Of a stretch of DNA of 50,419 nucleotides, positions 8,053-16,385 are shown piece after piece. A program made the position numbers and the translations under genes. The notes beneath the pieces are model-generated. The model was given only the letters and a program-made list of their open reading frames with translations, was not told the DNA's origin and did no database searches. Source of the DNA: UBA1413 sp964472165 (GTDB lineage Bacteria > Bacteroidota > Bacteroidia > Bacteroidales > Prolixibacteraceae). The DNA lies in NCBI GenBank assembly GCA_964472165.1, contig CAYYJE010000007.1, positions 1-50,419 of the forward strand, read 5' to 3'. Position 1 is the first letter of the stretch. Each line of letters begins with the position of its first letter.

Positions 8053-9996
8053 ATGATTAAATGTCTTCCACATATTCACTCGTTATTATTAATACTGCTT
8101 CCCTTTGCACTTTTTTCCCAGGCTCCCGATCCTGATTTCATGGAAAAGATTGCACGGACCGACGAAGCGCAACGGATGAAGAAAGCTGCTTTTGCCGAAC
8201 CTTCCCGGACAGGGGAGTATGACCTCACCTACCAGCGGATGGAATGGCAGATCGATCCCGCTGTGCGGTTTATCGCCGGCAAAATAACCTCCCGGTATAC
8301 TTCGGAAATTCCTTCACTCCAACGTATCCGCTTTGATCTCCGGGAAAATATGACCGTCGATTCCGTGAAATCGGGAAACCAGCATCTGCAGTTCACCCAT
8401 CCGGGCGACCTGTTGGAGATTGTCCTGCAAAATGCGGTTCAGAAAGGGGCATCCGATTCCCTGTCGGTTTATTACCGGGGCGTACCCTACAGGTCGGGAT
8501 TCGGATCCTTTGAAGCCACTACCCATGGAACGGAAAAGGTTCCTGTATTGTGGACCCTTTCCGAACCTTACGGGGCCTTTGAATGGTGGCCCTGCAAACA
8601 ATCCCTGACCGACAAGATCGATTCAGCAGATATTGTGGTTACCTCCCCGGAGTTGTACAGGACTGCTTCCAACGGACTGCTGTTGTCTGAAAAGGTGAAG
8701 GAGGGCAAACGCACCATGCACTGGCGGCACCGGTATCCCATTGCCACCTACCTGGTGGCCGTTGCCGTCACCAACTATACCGGATATTCCGATACGGTCA
8801 GGCTTGAAGGGGGTAAAATCATGCCGGTCGTCAACTTCGTCTACCCGGAGAACCTCGACGACGTGAAATCAAAAACCGGGGTAACCACCGGACTGATCAG
8901 TCTTTTTAGCCGGCTTTTCGGAGAATACCCCTTTGCCAGGGAGAAGTATGGCCATGCCCAGTTCGGATGGAACGGGGGTATGGAACACCAGACGATGAGC
9001 TTTATGGGGATCTTCGACTTTGAACTGATCGCCCATGAACTGGCCCATTCCTGGTTCGGAAACACCATTACCCTGGCATCGTGGCACGACATCTGGCTGA
9101 ACGAGGGATTTGCCACTTATGCTACCGGGCTGGCCTACGAAGGGATGTTTGACGGAATATATTGGAAGCCCTGGAAAAAGCTTATCCATGACCAAATCGT
9201 CAGCCAGAACGGTGGCTCTGTTTACGTGACTGATACCACCAACGTAAGCCGCTTATTCGACAGCCGGCTTTCCTATTCCAAGGGAGCTTACCTTTTACAC
9301 ATGCTCCGGGGAATCCTGGGTGAGGAGCCCTTCTTCAGGGCTGTAAGGAATTATTTCAACGATCCTCTGATTAAGTATAAATTTGCCACTCATGATCAAT
9401 GGGTGAAACACCTGGAATCCGCCTCAGGAACCTCTCTCTCCGGATTTTTCAGCGACTGGTATACGGGAGAGGGATTTCCTGTTTACAGCGCCGGATTCAG
9501 GCACATCAACCCTGCCACCCTGCAGATTACCATTTTACAGGAACCTTCCGTTTCCTCCGCCGGTTTTTTTGAAATGCCCCTGCCAGTCAGGGTATACAAC
9601 GCCAACAAAAGCGACTCCGCTGATTTCCGGCTTGACCACCGCTACAACGGGCAGGTTTTTGAGGTGCCTGTACGGTTCGAAGTGGCCGGTATGGCCATCG
9701 ATCCTGACTTTTGGCTGATACGGAAAGTTAACAGCGTTACTGCCATCAGGGATCTGCCAGGATCAGACTCCGGCATGACCCTTTATCCCAATCCTTCCTC
9801 CGGCACATGGCATTTTACGCTTCAGCCCGGTGAGGTGGCTGAAAGGGCCGGAATTTACAGTATCACAGGGAGCCTGCTGGCAGAGGAGGTTCCCGCACAC
9901 CTTTCAGTTGCCGCTCCCTGGCTGAAATCAGGGTTTTACCTGATCCGCGTGAAAACCAATTTCAGGGTAGCGGAGGGGGTTCTGATCAGAAAATAA
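8053..9996 (+). CDS. M1-family metallopeptidase with T9SS C-terminal sorting domain
   Basis: 647 residues. The signal peptide ends near FSQA (residues 1-24). The aminopeptidase N-type fold carries GGMEH (308-312), a variant of the GxMEN exopeptidase motif. The zinc site is HELAHSWFGN (H328, E329, H332) with the third ligand E351 in NEGFATY. Residues about 575-647 form a type A T9SS sorting domain: LYPNPSSG, a short beta-sandwich, GIYSITG, then SGFYLIRVK and a basic end. It should therefore cross the outer membrane through the T9SS encoded later in this window and be surface-anchored or released, cleaving N-terminal residues from peptides. The gene stands alone; the sequence that follows degenerates into an octamer repeat and a scaffold gap. 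Confidence 0.92.
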   Translation: MIKCLPHIHSLLLILLPFALFSQAPDPDFMEKIARTDEAQRMKKAAFAEPSRTGEYDLTYQRMEWQIDPAVRFIAGKITSRYTSEIPSLQRIRFDLRENMTVDSVKSGNQHLQFTHPGDLLEIVLQNAVQKGASDSLSVYYRGVPYRSGFGSFEATTHGTEKVPVLWTLSEPYGAFEWWPCKQSLTDKIDSADIVVTSPELYRTASNGLLLSEKVKEGKRTMHWRHRYPIATYLVAVAVTNYTGYSDTVRLEGGKIMPVVNFVYPENLDDVKSKTGVTTGLISLFSRLFGEYPFAREKYGHAQFGWNGGMEHQTMSFMGIFDFELIAHELAHSWFGNTITLASWHDIWLNEGFATYATGLAYEGMFDGIYWKPWKKLIHDQIVSQNGGSVYVTDTTNVSRLFDSRLSYSKGAYLLHMLRGILGEEPFFRAVRNYFNDPLIKYKFATHDQWVKHLESASGTSLSGFFSDWYTGEGFPVYSAGFRHINPATLQITILQEPSVSSAGFFEMPLPVRVYNANKSDSADFRLDHRYNGQVFEVPVRFEVAGMAIDPDFWLIRKVNSVTAIRDLPGSDSGMTLYPNPSSGTWHFTLQPGEVAERAGIYSITGSLLAEEVPAHLSVAAPWLKSGFYLIRVKTNFRVAEGVLIRK

Positions 9997-10032
9997 ACGT
10001 GTAGGTTTGTCAATTGCATGGGGCATGGAACC

Positions 10033-10061
10033 CATTTAACGATTTGATGATTTAACGATTT
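10033..10061. repeat. Octamer tandem array interrupted by the first scaffold gap
   Basis: Consecutive 8-nt units read CATTTAAC, GATTTGAT, GATTTAAC and GATTT, then the sequence breaks into N. The exact 8-nt period with unit variation suggests a longer array that the assembler could not close. Confidence 0.75.
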
Positions 10062-10161
10062 NNNNNNNNNNNNNNNNNNNNNNNNNNNNNNNNNNNNNNN
10101 NNNNNNNNNNNNNNNNNNNNNNNNNNNNNNNNNNNNNNNNNNNNNNNNNNNNNNNNNNNNN
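10062..10161. other. Scaffold gap (100 N)
   Basis: Exactly 100 N, a conventional scaffolding placeholder, so the true length is unknown. The 5' part of the following YhbP-like gene is missing here. Confidence 0.98.
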
Positions 10162-10521
10162 GCCGGAAATACTCCCTGGGTGTGCCATTGCTTCTATGCC
10201 TATATGAAGGAGGAGAACTGGCTGGTGTTTACCTCCGACGAAAAGACCCGCCATGTACAGGAGGTGCTGGACAATCCCGTGGTTTCAGGTGGAATTGTGC
10301 TGGAAACCAGCGTGGTGAGCAAGGTCCAGGGCGTTCAGTTCAGCGGGATCATGCGCCGTCCTTCGGAAGAGGAGAAGGGCAGTGTTACCCGTGCCTATCT
10401 GGTGCGGTTTCCGTTTGCCGTCCTGATGAATGCCTCCCTTTGGATTGTGGAGATCCACCATATTAAAATGACCGATAACCGGCTGGGATTCGGTAAAAAG
10501 CTGCTATGGGAAAGAACGTGA
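10162..10521 (+). CDS. YhbP-like (UPF0306) flavin-reductase-fold protein, 5' end lost in gap
   Basis: The open frame enters directly from the gap (first codons A-G-N-T-P-W) and ends at a TGA at 10519-10521, leaving about 119 C-terminal residues. Blocks such as CHCFYAYMKEENW, DEKTRHVQEVLDNP and VQGVQFSGIMRR match the YhbP / pyridoxamine-5'-phosphate-oxidase-like split-barrel family, which binds flavin or is of unknown activity. Full-length members are about 140-150 residues, so perhaps 20-30 residues are missing. The stop overlaps the next gene's ATG by one base (TGATG), suggesting translational coupling to the TonB receptor. Family assignment is fair; the biochemical role is unknown. Confidence 0.7.
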   Translation, partial: AGNTPWVCHCFYAYMKEENWLVFTSDEKTRHVQEVLDNPVVSGGIVLETSVVSKVQGVQFSGIMRRPSEEEKGSVTRAYLVRFPFAVLMNASLWIVEIHHIKMTDNRLGFGKKLLWERT

Positions 10522-12626
10522 TGGTTCACCGCAAAGCCGCAAAGCCGCAAAGCGGTATTTTAATTCTGATGCTTCTTTTTTTGCAGGCTGGAACAGGCTG
10601 GTCGCAGGTGGTGACGGGGCGGGTTACGGATGCCCTGACCGGAGAGCCTTTGCCCGATGCGGCTGTGGTGGTGATGCCTTTGGGAAGAGGTGCCCACACG
10701 GCCGGGGATGGAACCTACTGGCTGGAACTTTCTTCCGGAAGAAATATTCTCCACATAAGTTATGTAGGCTATACCCCGGTCAGGGAAGAGATTGTCGTCA
10801 GGGAAGGCAAAGCCGGTTTTATCCGTCATGTTGAACTCTCCCGGGAAATCATCGAGCAGGAGCAGGTGGTGGTAACTGCCGATAAGTTGGGAATCCGGCG
10901 TCGGAGTACCCCGCTGAATATTTCGGTCATTTCGCGGGCAGAGGTGGAAGAGAGTGCTGAGACCAACATCTTGCCGGTTTTGAGTGCCCGGGTACCCGGA
11001 TTGTTCGTGACCGAGCGGGGTGTTTCCGGATTTGGACTGGCCGGGGGTTCTGCAGGAAAAATCAGCATCCGCGGAGTGGGAGGTGGCGATACCTGGTTTC
11101 CGGTTCTGCTCCTGATTGACGGACAACCGCAGTTCATGGGGATGATGGGGCACTCCATCCCTGACAGTTATGTCACATCTGACATCGAACGGGTAGAGGT
11201 GGTAAAAGGGCCGGCATCGATCCTTTATGGCACGAATGCGATGGGCGGGGCCATCAACCTGATCACCCACAGGCAATCGAGGGAAGGATTGTCGTTTACC
11301 GGAAGGGTGGAAGGCGGATCGTATGGCACATTGAAGTATGGTACATCTGCCGGAATCAGGAAGGGAGGGTTTCACCTTCTGGGCTCCTGGAACCACGACC
11401 AGTCGGATGGCCACCGCCCAGCTTCCGGTTTCCGGCTCGGCAACGGGTACCTCAGAACCGGCTATGCCTTCAGTTCTCATTTCTCCCTCGATGCGTCGGT
11501 CAGCCGCAGCGGATTCAAAGCCTACGATCCCGGACCGGAGTTTAGCACCAGCAGTGCATTTCCGGTCAGCCAATGGGTGGACATTATCCGGACCAATGGC
11601 TACCTTTCCCTTGCCAACAGGTTCGACAGGGCTGAAGGAGGTATTAAAGCCTACCTGATGGGAGGCGACCATGATATTTACGACGGCTGGCAATCGCACG
11701 ACTCCAACAAAGGAGTGAGCCTATACCAGGTGTTCCGCTTTTTCAAGGGAAACCGCATCAATGTGGGTTTCGATTACAAACACTACGGGGGGAAAGGAAG
11801 TTCTCCCACCTTGGGTACGGTGAGCGGAAAGGAGTTTTCCGTGAAGGAGAACGGGGGATATCTGGTCATTGACCAGACCCTGTTTGGGAGGCTGACGCTG
11901 AACGGAGGCCTCCGGTACGACCACCACTCCCTCTTCGGGGGTACGTGGATCCCCCAGGCCGGAGCAGGATTTCAGTTTACTTCCTCCGCAACTTTTAAGG
12001 CACTGGTATCCAAAGGATTCCGGAATCCTACCATCCGGGAACTCTACCTTTTCCCACCCGCGAATCCTGACCTGAAGCCTGAGTCTATGTGGAATTATGA
12101 AGTGAGCTGGCTCCAGGGATTTGCCGGGAACAGAGGTTCGTTCGACCTGACCGGTTTTGTAGCCCGGGGAGCGAACCTGATTGTGACTGTCCCCAACCCC
12201 ACACCCCCCCCGCCCGTAAAAAACCAAAACTCGGGGAGTTTTTCACACCGGGGAGCTGAGTTTTCGCTCCGCTACCGCTTCAGCGACAGGCTCAGGGCAG
12301 AAGGGAGCTATAGCTACCTCCACATGGAAGCTCCCCGGATCTCTTCGCCGGTGCACCAGCTGTTCACGGGAGGAAATTACAAAAAAGGCAAATTTGATTT
12401 GTCGCTGAATCTCCATCATGTCGGAAAGCTTTACACCCTGACATCTCCAAATGGTCACCAAACGGAAACCTATATGCTGGTGGGCAGCAAGCTGCGCTAT
12501 TTTGTAAACCGGTATCTGGAAGTGTTTGTGTCGGGTGAAAATTTACTGAATCAGAAATACGAAGTGCAGTATAGGTATCCCATGCCGGGGGTTACAATTT
12601 TTGGAGGGATGCAATTGAAATTGTAA
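10521..12626 (+). CDS. TonB-dependent outer-membrane receptor (vitamin/siderophore-receptor-like)
   Basis: About 701 residues from the ATG at 10521, chosen for its one-base overlap with the preceding stop; an ATG at 10506 would add five residues. A signal peptide (ILILMLLFLQAGTGWSQ) is preceded by a basic stretch encoded by the CCGCAAAG octamers. Then come a carboxypeptidase-like domain (VTGRVTDALTGEPLPDAAVV), a plug (ISIRGVGGGDTWFPVLLLID, then VEVVKGPASILYGTNAMGG) and a 22-strand-type barrel ending NLLNQKYEVQYRYPMPGVT and a short terminal strand. The clear IERVEVVKGPASILYG block is typical of BtuB/FepA-like receptors rather than SusC. Its ligand is not evident; the gap upstream hides any riboswitch. 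It is convergent with the next ROK gene. Confidence 0.9.
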   Translation: MVHRKAAKPQSGILILMLLFLQAGTGWSQVVTGRVTDALTGEPLPDAAVVVMPLGRGAHTAGDGTYWLELSSGRNILHISYVGYTPVREEIVVREGKAGFIRHVELSREIIEQEQVVVTADKLGIRRRSTPLNISVISRAEVEESAETNILPVLSARVPGLFVTERGVSGFGLAGGSAGKISIRGVGGGDTWFPVLLLIDGQPQFMGMMGHSIPDSYVTSDIERVEVVKGPASILYGTNAMGGAINLITHRQSREGLSFTGRVEGGSYGTLKYGTSAGIRKGGFHLLGSWNHDQSDGHRPASGFRLGNGYLRTGYAFSSHFSLDASVSRSGFKAYDPGPEFSTSSAFPVSQWVDIIRTNGYLSLANRFDRAEGGIKAYLMGGDHDIYDGWQSHDSNKGVSLYQVFRFFKGNRINVGFDYKHYGGKGSSPTLGTVSGKEFSVKENGGYLVIDQTLFGRLTLNGGLRYDHHSLFGGTWIPQAGAGFQFTSSATFKALVSKGFRNPTIRELYLFPPANPDLKPESMWNYEVSWLQGFAGNRGSFDLTGFVARGANLIVTVPNPTPPPPVKNQNSGSFSHRGAEFSLRYRFSDRLRAEGSYSYLHMEAPRISSPVHQLFTGGNYKKGKFDLSLNLHHVGKLYTLTSPNGHQTETYMLVGSKLRYFVNRYLEVFVSGENLLNQKYEVQYRYPMPGVTIFGGMQLKL
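10529..10552 (+). repeat. CCGCAAAG x3 octamer repeat inside a coding 5' end
   Basis: Three perfect tandem copies of CCGCAAAG, followed by CGG. They lie within codons 3-11 of the TonB receptor, before its signal-peptide core. Because 8 is not a multiple of 3, gain or loss of one unit would shift the frame. Confidence 0.85.
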
Positions 12627-12633
12627 AAATCAG

Positions 12634-12670
12634 CCCCAAAAGGTTAAATAGGTCAAAAAATTATTTGGGG
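12634..12670. terminator. Weak inverted repeat between convergent genes
   Basis: CCCCAAA (12634-12640) and TTTGGGG (12664-12670) can pair around a 23-nt loop. It lies between the convergent TonB receptor and ROK genes, where a bidirectional terminator is expected. The loop is long and no clean T-tract follows, so the call is tentative. Confidence 0.3.
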
Positions 12671-12678
12671 AGCAAAAA

Positions 12679-13521
12679 TCAGAGGGGTGCATCCAGAACC
12701 AGGGATGAAGCACCAAGGATTCCCATGTTGGCGGCATCGGAAACTTCAAATGCGAGCTGGTTGTACAACCGCCTGTATGGAAAATTGTCTTCCAGAAACT
12801 CAATCATGGCGTCGGAGAAAAACTTATATCCCTGGCTGACAGAACCTCCGAAAATGATAGCCTCGGGTGCCAGTGCAAAGAGGATGTTGGCGACAGCCCT
12901 GCCCAGATGCTTGCCCAGCTCATCAAAGACTTTCAGGGCTACCGGATCACCAATGGTGGCCCGCCTGAAAAGCACTTTCCCGTCAATTCCCTTGTCACTG
13001 AAATATTGACCGCTGGCATATGCCTCTATATTCTTGTCACGGTAGTAAATGTTCCCGAATTCCCCGGCTCCGCAAAACCTTCCCGGATAAAGATGGCCGT
13101 TGATGATGATCCCTGCTCCCAACCCGGTGCCGACGGTAATCCCCACAAAATTTTTGTAGGATTTCCCCTTGCCGAAATAGCGCTCTCCCAAGGCAAAACA
13201 GTTGGCATCGTTGTTCACATATACCGGCTTGTTGAAATAATCACCAATCAGTTCGGCCAGCGGAACAGAATCCCAGCTGGGAATGTTGACCACGTCAAGC
13301 ACGGTGTGCTCTTCCAGGTCGACCAGGCCGGGAACTCCGATCCCGATCCCCCCGACCGAAGGGTCAAAGACCTCCTCGATGGACTGGATTACTGCCTGAA
13401 CCACTTCATATTGCGGCCGGTCAAAAGGGGTTGGTAGGTCTGACTGCCGCGCAATCTGTCCATCATGGACCAGTCCTGTGCTGATCTTGGTGCCTCCGAC
13501 GTCTACTCCGATAATCTTCAT
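12679..13521 (-). CDS. ROK-family kinase-like protein without the zinc motif
   Basis: 280 residues. The fold signatures are clear: GVDVGGTKISTG (about 5-16), NNDANCFALGE with catalytic Asp105, and TVGTGLGAGI. The family's zinc site is lost: where GExGH and CxCGxxGC are expected, the sequence reads GEFGNIYYRDKNIEAYASG, with Asn157 in place of His and no cysteines. The protein also lacks an HTH domain. The retained Asp and nucleotide loops suggest it can still phosphorylate a sugar, but specificity may differ from normal ROK kinases. It faces the NagB/PIG-L and ROK-regulator genes across the second repeat region, so an amino-sugar role (such as N-acetylglucosamine or N-acetylmannosamine kinase) is possible but inferred from neighbourhood only. 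Confidence 0.85.
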   Translation of the reverse strand: MKIIGVDVGGTKISTGLVHDGQIARQSDLPTPFDRPQYEVVQAVIQSIEEVFDPSVGGIGIGVPGLVDLEEHTVLDVVNIPSWDSVPLAELIGDYFNKPVYVNNDANCFALGERYFGKGKSYKNFVGITVGTGLGAGIIINGHLYPGRFCGAGEFGNIYYRDKNIEAYASGQYFSDKGIDGKVLFRRATIGDPVALKVFDELGKHLGRAVANILFALAPEAIIFGGSVSQGYKFFSDAMIEFLEDNFPYRRLYNQLAFEVSDAANMGILGASSLVLDAPL

Positions 13522-13648
13522 AGCAGGGAATAGGTTTATTCCTGCAAATGTAAAGATTATTGGGAAATCTGGAGAATTCTTAATCTTAAATAGTAACGCT
13601 TAAATGGCGCGCCGAACAAATTGACATGCGGGGGTCATTCGCTCTGTT

Positions 13649-13682
13649 GTGATCCGGTGATTCAGTGATCCGGTGATTCAGT
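13649..13682. repeat. Alternating octamer repeat GTGATCCG / GTGATTCA
   Basis: The order is GTGATCCG, GTGATTCA, GTGATCCG, GTGATTCA, GT, a perfect 16-nt duplication made of two related 8-nt units. Confidence 0.85.
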
Positions 13683-13770
13683 CCCGTCTGAATTGGGACT
13701 CCGCTGCGCTCCGATTTGAACCCCTGAAAAATTTTTGAACATTCCCTTTTCCCGCAACGTCCGTTTTTAG

Positions 13771-13836
13771 AGCTCCCCGCCGGCTCTGCCGCGAGGAGCT
13801 TCAATCCACCCCTCCTGTCCCTGCGGGCACGAGGGG
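13771..13836. repeat. Twin-hairpin REP-like element
   Basis: Hairpin 1 (13771-13800) pairs AGCTCC-CGC with GCG-GGAGCT around a short GC-rich loop, with one mismatch. Hairpin 2 (13809-13836) pairs CCCCTC with GAGGGG, with GTCCC/GGGCAC inside. Two hairpins 8 nt apart in non-coding DNA resemble REP/BIME-type repeats mobilised in other bacteria by TnpA-REP proteins. No such transposase is in the window. Confidence 0.6.
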
Positions 13837-13900
13837 ATACTATCGTAGTCCGCTGCATATCCCGGGACCACTGAATTTAACCTTTGAACGGCACGTTGTG

Positions 13901-13942
13901 CCCTTGAACCCTTGAACCCATGAACCCATGAACCCATGAACC
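13901..13942. repeat. Octamer tandem array CCC(T/A)TGAA running into the second gap
   Basis: Five full units (CCCTTGAA x2, CCCATGAA x3) plus CC run straight into the N gap. TGAACC resumes right after the gap, so the array probably continues through it. Confidence 0.9.
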
Positions 13943-14042
13943 NNNNNNNNNNNNNNNNNNNNNNNNNNNNNNNNNNNNNNNNNNNNNNNNNNNNNNNNNN
14001 NNNNNNNNNNNNNNNNNNNNNNNNNNNNNNNNNNNNNNNNNN
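13943..14042. other. Scaffold gap (100 N)
   Basis: Exactly 100 N inside the octamer array; the true length is unknown. Confidence 0.98.
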
Positions 14043-14066
14043 TGAACCTTTATTTTAACCTCTGCC

Positions 14067-16385
14067 TCAGAAAAGCCCTTCTACCGATTTTCCCAGCAGC
14101 GAGGCTTCACGGAGAAATTCCTGAACCGAGAGTTCGCGCATATAGATAAGTCCATGGGCGGCCCTGAGCAGGGGCGATTCATTCTCGTAATAGAAATTTT
14201 TACCCAGCAGAAACTGGATTTGCTTGTGCTGTTCCATCCATACCTTCTGGGTCAATTCACTGAATTTACCGTCGTGCTGGTAACTGGGGAACGATGCGTT
14301 GACCTGGCTCAGGTAGCAGTCGGTAAACGATTTGTCGAGAACGGCCAGTGAGTTCATGGATACGGGAACGATGACTTCCACGTCGGAAGGGTTGTACCGG
14401 AACCAGACATTGCGGTAGCCAATAATGCGGAGGCCGGAAAGGTCTTCTTCCTTGTTCCATTCCGCAACGGCGGCAGCAATGGCCTGAAGAACCTTGTAGT
14501 GGGTGTCGGGACCGCTCCCCTCGGGGTCCATGGCCAGACTGATCCGGGTAGGTTTGTATTTCCGGAAATCTTCCAGAATGGGCAATACGTCACGTGTACG
14601 GTCAGGACCGCTCCCGAATACGTCACCCTGGTAAAATCCCAGTCTCAGATGATGCACGTTTTTGACGGAAATGCCATAATGGGCCCATACCAGCTCTTCT
14701 TCAAATTCCCTGATCATCCCCTTCATTTTCTGGATGTTAGGCGGATTCTTTGCCCCGTCGTAACTTTCTTCGAGTATCTGTATGGTCTCCAGAATGGTCT
14801 TCACAAGTTCCTGCCGGTCCCTGAGTCCCCAGATAACAACCATCGCCCTAACCAGGCGGTGGCAGACTCCTCTCCGTTTCCCCTCTTCATCCATGGCCGC
14901 GATGTTGTCGAGATAATGGTAGACATCCTTGTCCCATTTGTACTGGTACCCTTTTTCGAAGAAATCGGGATAACCGATCATCTCAATTTTCCCCTTGCCG
15001 ATCAGTTGAAGGGTATCGCGCAGCAGGTCCAGCATAAACCGGTTGGTGACCGCGTTGAACCCAGAGGTGAGGACGGAGAAGTGCATTTCATTGCTTGACT
15101 CCCGGCTCTGACGGTTTGTGACCGGCATGATGCCCAGCATGATGTCGTCGTGGTGCGGACCGGTGTGGTAATAAATCTGGTTGGTTTCACGGCGCATTCC
15201 CCTGCGCATTTTGGCCAGGATGGAATCAATGACCGATTGCACGGTATTTTCATCCAACCCGGGGATGAGGCTGCAATACTCGTCGGCTTTGAGATCTTCC
15301 AGTGTAAGTTTGGGTCCGAATTTGTTGATTTTCCGGCTTAAATCAATGACCGCTTTTTCCGTTTTGCTGTGGTTCCAGGGTGACTCTCTGTAATAGGCAT
15401 CAATGCTGTCGTGCAGTTTGATGGCGGCACCCCGTGTCAGGTAGAAACGGCTGTTTTCCAGTTTTTGGAGTGCTGTCGCCGGATAAATATTGGTGGGTTT
15501 ACTTTCGAGCGAATCCCTTATGACATCGGCAATGGCTTCCCCTGCCGCATACACAATGGCTTTTCCGGCAGGATTGAATGTAAGTGTTCCCAGTCCGATG
15601 GTGATCACAAGGCGGTTACGGGATACTTCAATGCCTCCAAGGTCTCCGGCTGTGATGGCCTGGGTCTCGAAATTCGTTCCGGTAAGCCGGGTAGGGGTAT
15701 AATGGTTGGTCCCCCTGGTGTTAAAGGCAATATGCCCGTCGGGTCCTATTCCTCCGAGGAAAAATCCGATGCCTCCCCATTCCCTGATTTGTGCTTCATA
15801 TTCGTCGCACCAGTTGTCGATCAGGAATATCGATTGCTGACGCAGTTTTTCTGCCTGGTTCCGGGCTTCCCTGAAGCGCAGGGATAGGTCGATCTGGAAA
15901 TCGGGGAAGATTTCGCGGTAGGTTTTCCCTTCAGCCAGTGGAATCTCATCCGAATTGATCAGAAGTGCCCTTTGGGGATCGAGCCCGAATCCTTTGATGT
16001 AATAATTGTGGACATAATTCCACAAACTGTTGTGCTGCCCTGAGTGAATGGGGTAAAATTCACCTGCCTGGACAAAGCGGAGACCTCTGAGATCGGGTTT
16101 CCTGGCCCCCTGGAGTCCGTACTTTGAGAGGACCTCCGCCCCCCTTGCGTTGTTCCAGTTCTCAAGCAGTACCATGGTGTTTTTCAGAAAATGCTGGGCG
16201 GTTTTGCTGGTGGGCAGGGAAATCACTCCTTCCGGGTTTTCCAGGGTCCACTCCAGAAAACTGAGTGCCGACAACAATCCCAGTTTGGGGAAGTTGTCCA
16301 CAATCACATAGGAAGCGGGAGTGGTGATTTTCTGACGGCCCGATTCTTCATAAAATGCCTGTTCAACCTTGGTGAGATTCTTCAT
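14067..16385 (-). CDS. nagB: Glucosamine-6-phosphate deaminase-like (NagB family) / PIG-L deacetylase fusion
   Basis: 772 residues from the ATG at 16385 (MKNLTKVEQAF). An in-frame start at 16442 would lie deep inside the upstream gene. Residues about 20-330 are NagB/6-phosphogluconolactonase-like, with INSDEI and the catalytic GGIGPDGHIAFN (D216, H218). Residues about 400-650 are PIG-L/LmbE-like, with the metal motif GPHHDDIMLG (H411-D414). The two activities, deamination/isomerisation of glucosamine-6-P and N-deacetylation of GlcNAc-type substrates, would be adjacent steps of amino-sugar breakdown. Such fusions exist in Bacteroides, typically near 660 residues by my recollection, so this one is longer. 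The start overlaps the end of the ROK regulator by 23 nt, so the two are co-transcribed and the regulator probably responds to an amino sugar. Confidence 0.85.
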   Translation of the reverse strand: MKNLTKVEQAFYEESGRQKITTPASYVIVDNFPKLGLLSALSFLEWTLENPEGVISLPTSKTAQHFLKNTMVLLENWNNARGAEVLSKYGLQGARKPDLRGLRFVQAGEFYPIHSGQHNSLWNYVHNYYIKGFGLDPQRALLINSDEIPLAEGKTYREIFPDFQIDLSLRFREARNQAEKLRQQSIFLIDNWCDEYEAQIREWGGIGFFLGGIGPDGHIAFNTRGTNHYTPTRLTGTNFETQAITAGDLGGIEVSRNRLVITIGLGTLTFNPAGKAIVYAAGEAIADVIRDSLESKPTNIYPATALQKLENSRFYLTRGAAIKLHDSIDAYYRESPWNHSKTEKAVIDLSRKINKFGPKLTLEDLKADEYCSLIPGLDENTVQSVIDSILAKMRRGMRRETNQIYYHTGPHHDDIMLGIMPVTNRQSRESSNEMHFSVLTSGFNAVTNRFMLDLLRDTLQLIGKGKIEMIGYPDFFEKGYQYKWDKDVYHYLDNIAAMDEEGKRRGVCHRLVRAMVVIWGLRDRQELVKTILETIQILEESYDGAKNPPNIQKMKGMIREFEEELVWAHYGISVKNVHHLRLGFYQGDVFGSGPDRTRDVLPILEDFRKYKPTRISLAMDPEGSGPDTHYKVLQAIAAAVAEWNKEEDLSGLRIIGYRNVWFRYNPSDVEVIVPVSMNSLAVLDKSFTDCYLSQVNASFPSYQHDGKFSELTQKVWMEQHKQIQFLLGKNFYYENESPLLRAAHGLIYMRELSVQEFLREASLLGKSVEGLF

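Larger units (their letters stand above)
13522..14066. other. Repeat-rich non-coding region around the second scaffold gap
   Basis: I see no gene in this 545-nt stretch. It contains a 16-nt direct repeat built of two octamers, two adjacent hairpins resembling REP elements, a CCC(T/A)TGAA octamer array, and a 100-N gap. A 90-codon minus-strand open frame here runs through the hairpins and shows no protein-like character. Confidence 0.75.

Noticed and set aside
10560..11699. 379-codon open frame on the minus strand
   Set aside because: Fully antisense to the clear TonB receptor; composition is typical of a shadow frame and no family features are visible.
13586..13858. 90-codon minus-strand open frame in the repeat region
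   Set aside because: It runs through the octamer duplication and both REP-like hairpins and has no protein-like character.
13901..14060. CRISPR-like repeat array
   Set aside because: Units are 8 nt and directly tandem with no spacers, so this is not a CRISPR array; no cas genes are present.
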